Assembly (NCBI GenBank): GCA_028551475.1
Contig: CM052358.1
Span: 28,732,853-28,796,852, forward strand
Source of the DNA: Casuarina equisetifolia
Taxonomy: Eukaryota > Streptophyta > Magnoliopsida > Fagales > Casuarinaceae
DNA: 64,000 bases
Reading direction: 5' to 3'
Made by a program: the position numbers and the translations under genes. Shown piece after piece: positions 58,642-64,000 of the stretch. How positions within the stretch are numbered: position 1 is the stretch's first letter; the number at the start of each line of letters is the position of its first letter. The notes beneath the pieces were generated by a model that did not search any database, had not been told where the DNA came from, and was given only the letters and a program-made list of their open reading frames with translations.

Positions 58642-59299
58642 TGCTGGGCATGTGAGGAACTATTCTTTGCTGGGATGGAGACGGAAATGCCACAAGGGCC
58701 CCTTCCTCTGCCATAAATCATGCGGGTTACTGAATTATATGTAGAACATCCCCTGCACCTAGAGCACTCTCTTTAACTCCAAGGGCCATATTTTTCTGCT
58801 TGCTATAATGCTTGTTGTAAATGTTGCCAAATGTGCTCCTCTTACGCCTGCACTGAATGTGGTTTCTAGCTTAACATCAAATGAGCCTCTTGCTGGTGAC
58901 TGAAAAAGGATACTTGTGACCCCAACGCTTTCGTTCCTCTGGTGGAACAGATTCAGTTTATTTGCAACTTCTGTCGAGAGGAAGGCATGGGCAACGGATG
59001 CCTTTGTAGCTTATGTCTACTCACGATTGATTCAAAATGTGCTATGTTCTTGCATACAATCAAAATCGCAAGTCACTCTCACTCCTTCGAGTTGAGATAT
59101 TCTGCTCATAAATTTGAGAAGCAGGAGGTAAAAGATCATGGGGAGCAAGAGGAGGAGGAAAAGAAGCGTGACGAGTAGGATCAAAAGGAGGATGAAGAAG
59201 AAGAGCAAAAATTAGAGGAAAATGAGGAGCAGGAAATAGAAGAACAGAAGAAGTAGGGCAACGTAGAATCTGAACTCCCAAGGCTACTTCACTTCTTAT

Positions 59300-62200
59300 T
59301 GAAATTTTGCTAAAATCTCAATTTGAATATATATTTGATTGTTGACTATTTTCTCCATAGCTTATTTGCTGAAGTTACACATTGTTCATATATTTACTGA
59401 TGTTATCCCAATAAATCTCAAGCAACAATTAGCGAAGGTAGTGATAATGGATGGTCTTTACATTTCGTGAATGCGGAATAGGAATCTATTGACGCTATTA
59501 AATGATTGATGTAAGATACATTATACAAGTCAAAGAAGGGCTGTCTTGATGTTTCAACTGAATCATGCAACCGAAATGTGGAGCTGGAGTGTGGGGCCCC
59601 TGGTATATCAACATGATCTTGAGGAGTTGGCTAAGTTTTGTGGATGGATGAGCTACTGCTCCGATTTTCCAAATTGAGCATAAAGTAGCCGATGCCAGAA
59701 AATTCAGCTCAAGTTTTATGGAAGTGAAGAGAACGATGCTCTGTTTGTGAGTTCCTCTGCTCTCCTTGGTTCGTCCCTCACCATTGAAGGTTCTTAAATG
59801 TAGGCCATCCTGCAAATTCGTATGATCGTTGAAGAGCCGTGTTCAAGAGAAATCATAGACCATTAGTGGCTGCTTGCTCGGAGTCATGAAAAGGCCAAAC
59901 ATCTTGACCACAATATGGACGAAGGCTCTGTAGGTGGTTGCTCAAATGTCACGGTGGTGAATGTAAGAACAGTCTCCCAACGCTTTATTGAAATTGCTAC
60001 TTCACTGAACAGTTTTCTACTTTGTTTTTCCACACGTGGTTGAACATTGGAACTTGTGAGAAATTACTTGGTCAATCATTAAATGTCTCAAGCCCTATTA
60101 AAGTTTTGAAATTTGGCTCATCTACCAGGACTTTTAACAAGCTTAGAAGCGGCTCCTAGAGACAAGTGTGGCCATTTCCTGTTTATTTTACAACATTATT
60201 TTTATTTATTTCTTAGAACATCAAAATGTAAACACAATAAAATATATTAGAAGCTAAGCAATCAATTTTAAATACTAGTAAGACTAATGTATGTCGTTAC
60301 AAACTTCTAGCTAGTAAAGGTTTTAGAAAGTCAAGCTTTCTATTTGAGTCTTGGGTTGCATATTAGTTTTATCTATATTTTGATAATCAATTTAGTATAA
60401 TTTCTTTTCTTGTTTGATAATATAAATCATAGATGAAAGTAGTAGTTTATAGGTTGCAATGGATTTTAAAACTTGCAAAGTTTTAGTTGAAAGGCCTTGC
60501 AAAGTCTGGTGTGTCAAGGTGCAATATTAAATATGAAAAGATCTAATTGATTGGGTTCACTTCCGTAAATGGTTCAAGTCTCATATTCCATTGACATGAG
60601 GTGAATTCTTTGACTTTCTTTATTATTCTATTATTTTATTATTAATTACTCCCTAGTAGGTACAACTTTAGACATGGGAGAATATAATAGAGAAGGATAG
60701 TGTATTTTGAATAGATGTACTCCTACAAGTAAAGAGAGTTCTAAGAGATGGAAAAATCATGTCTTTTATTCTATTGAAGCCATGCCTAAACTGCATTTAA
60801 AATCAAGATTTGATGACAATAGTGTTAGAGTTGGTTCTTTCTTATGGTTGATACTTATGGTAGAGAAGAGAGATTGGGTTGTTAAAAAGTGAGAATAAAT
60901 TAAACATTTTTCGTTGAAATCTCTGAGTTGAAACACAAATTTATAATTGGAGTTGATAGCATTTCACTCTGCAATTGAGTAGGCATACATTATTGATCTT
61001 AGGGAGGAGTTCAAAGACCAAACCTTGCTTTTTGACTCTTTCATGTTGCTTTCGTGGACTTTGTCGCAGGTAGTTTCTAAGAACCTGGAAATCGGGTATA
61101 ATGGCTGCAAAGATCGGTCTAAGCCTCTTTCGGGCTTCCCTTTGTACGTCTTTCTAGCTCTGTTATGTTACTTTATATTCAACCAAATAAATCCAAAGCA
61201 AAACCCAATGAACACTTCTATAACCAATGCAATCCAACCTCGATTCTTCTCAACAACAAATACAACCAAAAGCTGATCTGTAGTTGCCCCGTTTTCCCTT
61301 TTTGAGCTATCGGAATTGCCTTTCCGATGGTGCCCTTCTACACATGATAAAAGACAAAGCTAACTTGGCATTTATACAAAAACGCCCATTAGCTAGTACA
61401 CCTAATGCCCATTAACAAACTAGGCTTCTAAGGCCTTCCAACCGAAAGGCTAGGCCTATGACAGACTTATACGAAATGTAATCTACAGACTCCTGATCTC
61501 TCCTACTCTTTAGTTAGTACAATTTCTACTTAACAATGCACATTGTGGGCTTCATCTTCCACTCTTCTATTGAAACAATCCGAAGGATGCTTTGTTTGGA
61601 TGTTCTCTGCTTCTCTTTCTTTTTCCCATGCCAGACTCACCATTCTTATACACTTTACCCACCTGTAAGTCACTCTTCATACCAATGGGACCTTTCCTTG
61701 CTTTCCTTTGTCCCTCACTCATCACTTAGTCCTTTGATAGTAGAGGCATCCTAAAATTTTGGCCTGATAGACAAACATAATAATAGTTTGATGTTGTATT
61801 TTTGCAGAGGAAAATTTGGTGATATCGTTTACTTTGTCTCTCTATTTATATATAATAGTGAAGCTAGTTTAATATAATGGAAAATTGATATTTGATCTTT
61901 TACTCTTATATGCCCTCAATTTGCTCATGCCTTGTTCCAATTGGAGTTTTTCTCTTACCTTTGTCATTTGAAATTCTCTTATTATTCCTTTATCCAAGAA
62001 AAAATAATTAGCAGCTTTATAATGATAATAACCAACAAAAGAATTAGTTAGTTTTGCTGCATAATATAAACCCACAAAGGACTAAATTCATAGCTTTACT
62101 ACCTACTTGACATAAAATGGAATAGATGTAGCATGTTTACCAACATCTGTAATTTGTGTTACAAAACCATGTGCCCATCACATGCCAAAAAACCATAGAA

Positions 62201-62810
62201 TAGAAATAGATTTCATTCATCAACACTTGGTTGGTGAAGAAGAAACTCAAAATCGTTGCAATAAATTGTTTATGGAGATCCATTAATTTCAAGCTAAGTA
62301 GTTGTGATAAGTTATCTTAATGTTTTCAATATTTATTTGTTTTGGTCCAAAAACTTGTCTTAAAGTTTAGTTCACGAACTCTCGTTTACAACACTATATT
62401 TTGTTTTCAACTCTTTTATTCTCTAAGATTAATGTTATAAAGATCCCAAAAACTAGCATATTCCTATAATGGCCCAAATAGAAGCCGACCTAATTCAGAG
62501 AAGTAAAATTCCTTTGAATTAATTAAAAAGGTTTCTGAAAATAGCAACGCAAGTCTGACAAGAGTTTGATTTTATTAGATACATAATTATAATTTCGAAT
62601 TTCTTGTCTTATCTAATGAGAAATAAAACAATCGACAAAGAACATAATTATCGATGGTCTTCATGTTAAATTAGGCGGCCAATTTCTCACTGGCTAATTG
62701 CTTTAGGTTTTTAAGATCATATCAATATTACTTTCGAAGCTCGAAACCTATCCACCCTACCATACGCTAGCCGGTCACACAAGAATGACAGAGGAAGGCT
62801 CACCGGGATG
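59300..62810. other. Intergenic region, no gene recognised
   Basis: Mixed composition with AT-rich stretches. Frames such as 61025-61276 and 59498-59815 (-) have no known motif or splice context. Confidence 0.4.
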
Positions 62811-62819
62811 GAATTTGCA

Positions 62820-64000
62820 AGATGAGGGGTTGGCACCCAATGTGGACTCGTCTGCAAGTTTTCTGTCAAGCACTGATTTTCGTTGCTTGCATATCACAAT
62901 GTGGACCTAGCGCACAAAAGCAATATGAACATAAGTTTCATTCAAGATCTTGGAGCATGATTCTTGAAAACATCTTCTTAACATTGATGAGTGGTGAGGA
63001 TGGCAACTTCCAATTGACTTACTGACCACGTATTTAAGAGCACTGATCCATGTCAAGATCATCAAGTCTAATGGAAGGAAGCTAAGTTTTTTTAGTTGTC
63101 TTTCCATTTCTTCCTTGTTCACTAAGACATTTAGCACCACTCCTTTGTAGCCATGATAGGAACAACTATCTACCTACATACCATGCATAGAATGGTCATA
63201 AAAGAGCACTACGAGATGCATGAAGTTATCTTGCAAGTAGTAGCCAATGGGAATACAAGTAGATGACAGAGGTAATGGGTGTACAAATAAGAGAATTAAT
63301 AAGAGAATTTCAGGTGTTATTCATTTGAAATTCTCTTGCAAGTAGTAGCCAGTGGGTGTACAAATAGAAATTTTCCATAACTCGCTAGGAAGGGGAATGA
63401 ATGGAGATATTTTGAAATTAATGACAAATAGTGAGATATGCCTCTTGGTGGTCAATCCACAAGATTTCTTGCTAGCAATGTAGATGAGAGATGAAGGACG
63501 GCTAGATTGGGATTTGAGAGGGTTGTAGACACCCTGTGTGTGAACGTCTACAAAGTTTCAACGTGAAGGAAAGATTTTCTTTGATTTTCACGGGCTTAGT
63601 GCACAGAACCAATATGCTTGGAAGTTTCATTCAGGGCAAGCCTTTGTATCTTGGAAATTTCCTACCCTTGAACTACTTGTTTGTGACCGTTTATTGTTGA
63701 AAATGAATTCAAAATCCTTGGAAGTTCATGCTGAACAAAACGTGGTGAGAATGGATTTTCTATAGATTTTTTCCGGCCGATCTTGATGACCTAGCATTTT
63801 GTAACAGTGGGTCAAACAACACTGAATGAAAGAAAGCTTATTTTCATCCAATGTGTTGTCATTTCTTACATCCATGCGAATAAGTTCAGCATTGTTCTAT
63901 GAGAACATGATAGAACTGGAGTTTAGCTACCCCACCATACACATGAAGGTCATAAAGGACTCACAAACACGTGAAGGTGGTGCTTGGAGACAACCATATT
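62820..64000 (+). repeat. Diverged direct repeats at the window end
   Basis: 62820-63210 and about 63490-63990 share order: GTGGACTCGTCTGCAAGTTT against GTGAACGTCTACAAAGTTT, GCGCACAAAAGCAATATG against GTGCACAGAACCAATATG, AAGTTTCATTCA, and a GGTCATAAA end, offset ~680-770 bases. Between them TTGCAAGTAGTAGCCA(A/G)TGG occurs at 63231 and 63336 as a ~105-base tandem pair. No gene is recognised; it may be an unidentified repetitive element continuing past the window. Confidence 0.55.

Larger units (their letters stand above)
53140..59290 (+). pseudogene. Second DC1 gene copy, split by a retrotransposon and truncated
   Basis: 53140-53253 matches the first ~38 codons of the DC1 gene at 48985 (METEMELQ, KVESIEDLKIEGG, GVLC), with a similar leader before it (AGAAAATTCCA). 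It resumes at 58642 and runs to about 59290, matching 49120-49760 of the intact gene. The gypsy element with its 5-base target duplication lies between. The right part has frameshifts, an ATG-TAG at about 58739, further TAGs near 59176 and 59255, and ends in the Glu-rich insert region; the C-terminal two-thirds is absent. Even without the insertion it could not make a full protein. Confidence 0.9.

Noticed and set aside
1..64000. Biosynthetic gene cluster around the P450
   Set aside because: No terpene synthase, transferase or other pathway gene is adjacent; neighbours are housekeeping genes with conserved order.
1..64000. CRISPR arrays, rRNA genes, organelle DNA insertions
   Set aside because: No regular spacer-repeat pattern, rRNA core motif or plastid/mitochondrial gene was seen.

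Overview
The window is nuclear DNA from a flowering plant, most likely a woody eudicot. It holds split genes with GT-AG introns, AT-rich spacers, (TA)n and (GA)n microsatellites, plant-specific protein families (cytosolic pyruvate kinase, a CYP85-clan P450, a DC1-domain protein, RHIP1) and decayed Ty3/gypsy and Ty1/copia retroelements. I see no bacterial operon, CRISPR array, rRNA or convincing tRNA gene.

Layout. 1-1941 (-): 3' truncated gene for a plastid-type NusB-domain protein. 3705-9898 (+): glucosidase II beta subunit, 16 exons, ending in HDEL. 11976-14092 (+): P450 of the CYP716/CYP718 type with a one-base frameshift. 14.2-19.7 kb: repeats and a decayed copy of the glucosidase II beta 3' end. 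20105-23451 (+): cytosolic pyruvate kinase. 24-28.7 kb: LTR-like repeats, an intronless alcohol dehydrogenase pseudogene and a broken copy of the pyruvate kinase 3' end. 29009-30271 (-): intronless RING-H2 E3 ligase. 33.5-39.0 kb (-): four-TM AGTRAP-like protein plus two unassigned candidate exons. 40555-43589 (+): RHIP1-like coiled-coil protein. 45-48 kb: copia debris. 48985-50823 (+): DC1 zinc-finger protein. 53140-59290: a second, dead DC1 copy split by a 5.4-kb gypsy element with matched LTRs and a TTCTC target duplication. 59.3-64 kb: no gene recognised, only diverged repeats.

Genes together. From memory of Arabidopsis, NusB, pyruvate kinase, RING protein and RHIP1 sit close together at At4g26370-26410, and RING, pyruvate kinase and glucosidase II beta at At5g56340-56360. 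This window appears to carry the union of the two sister blocks, with the P450, pseudogenes and repeats added between. These are neighbours by descent; nothing suggests a shared pathway or a gene cluster.

The most distinctive feature is repeated local duplication: 3' ends of two genes copied downstream in the same direction, a DC1 tandem pair, a duplicated promoter segment and a duplicated intron segment. I did not find a convincing undescribed biological system.
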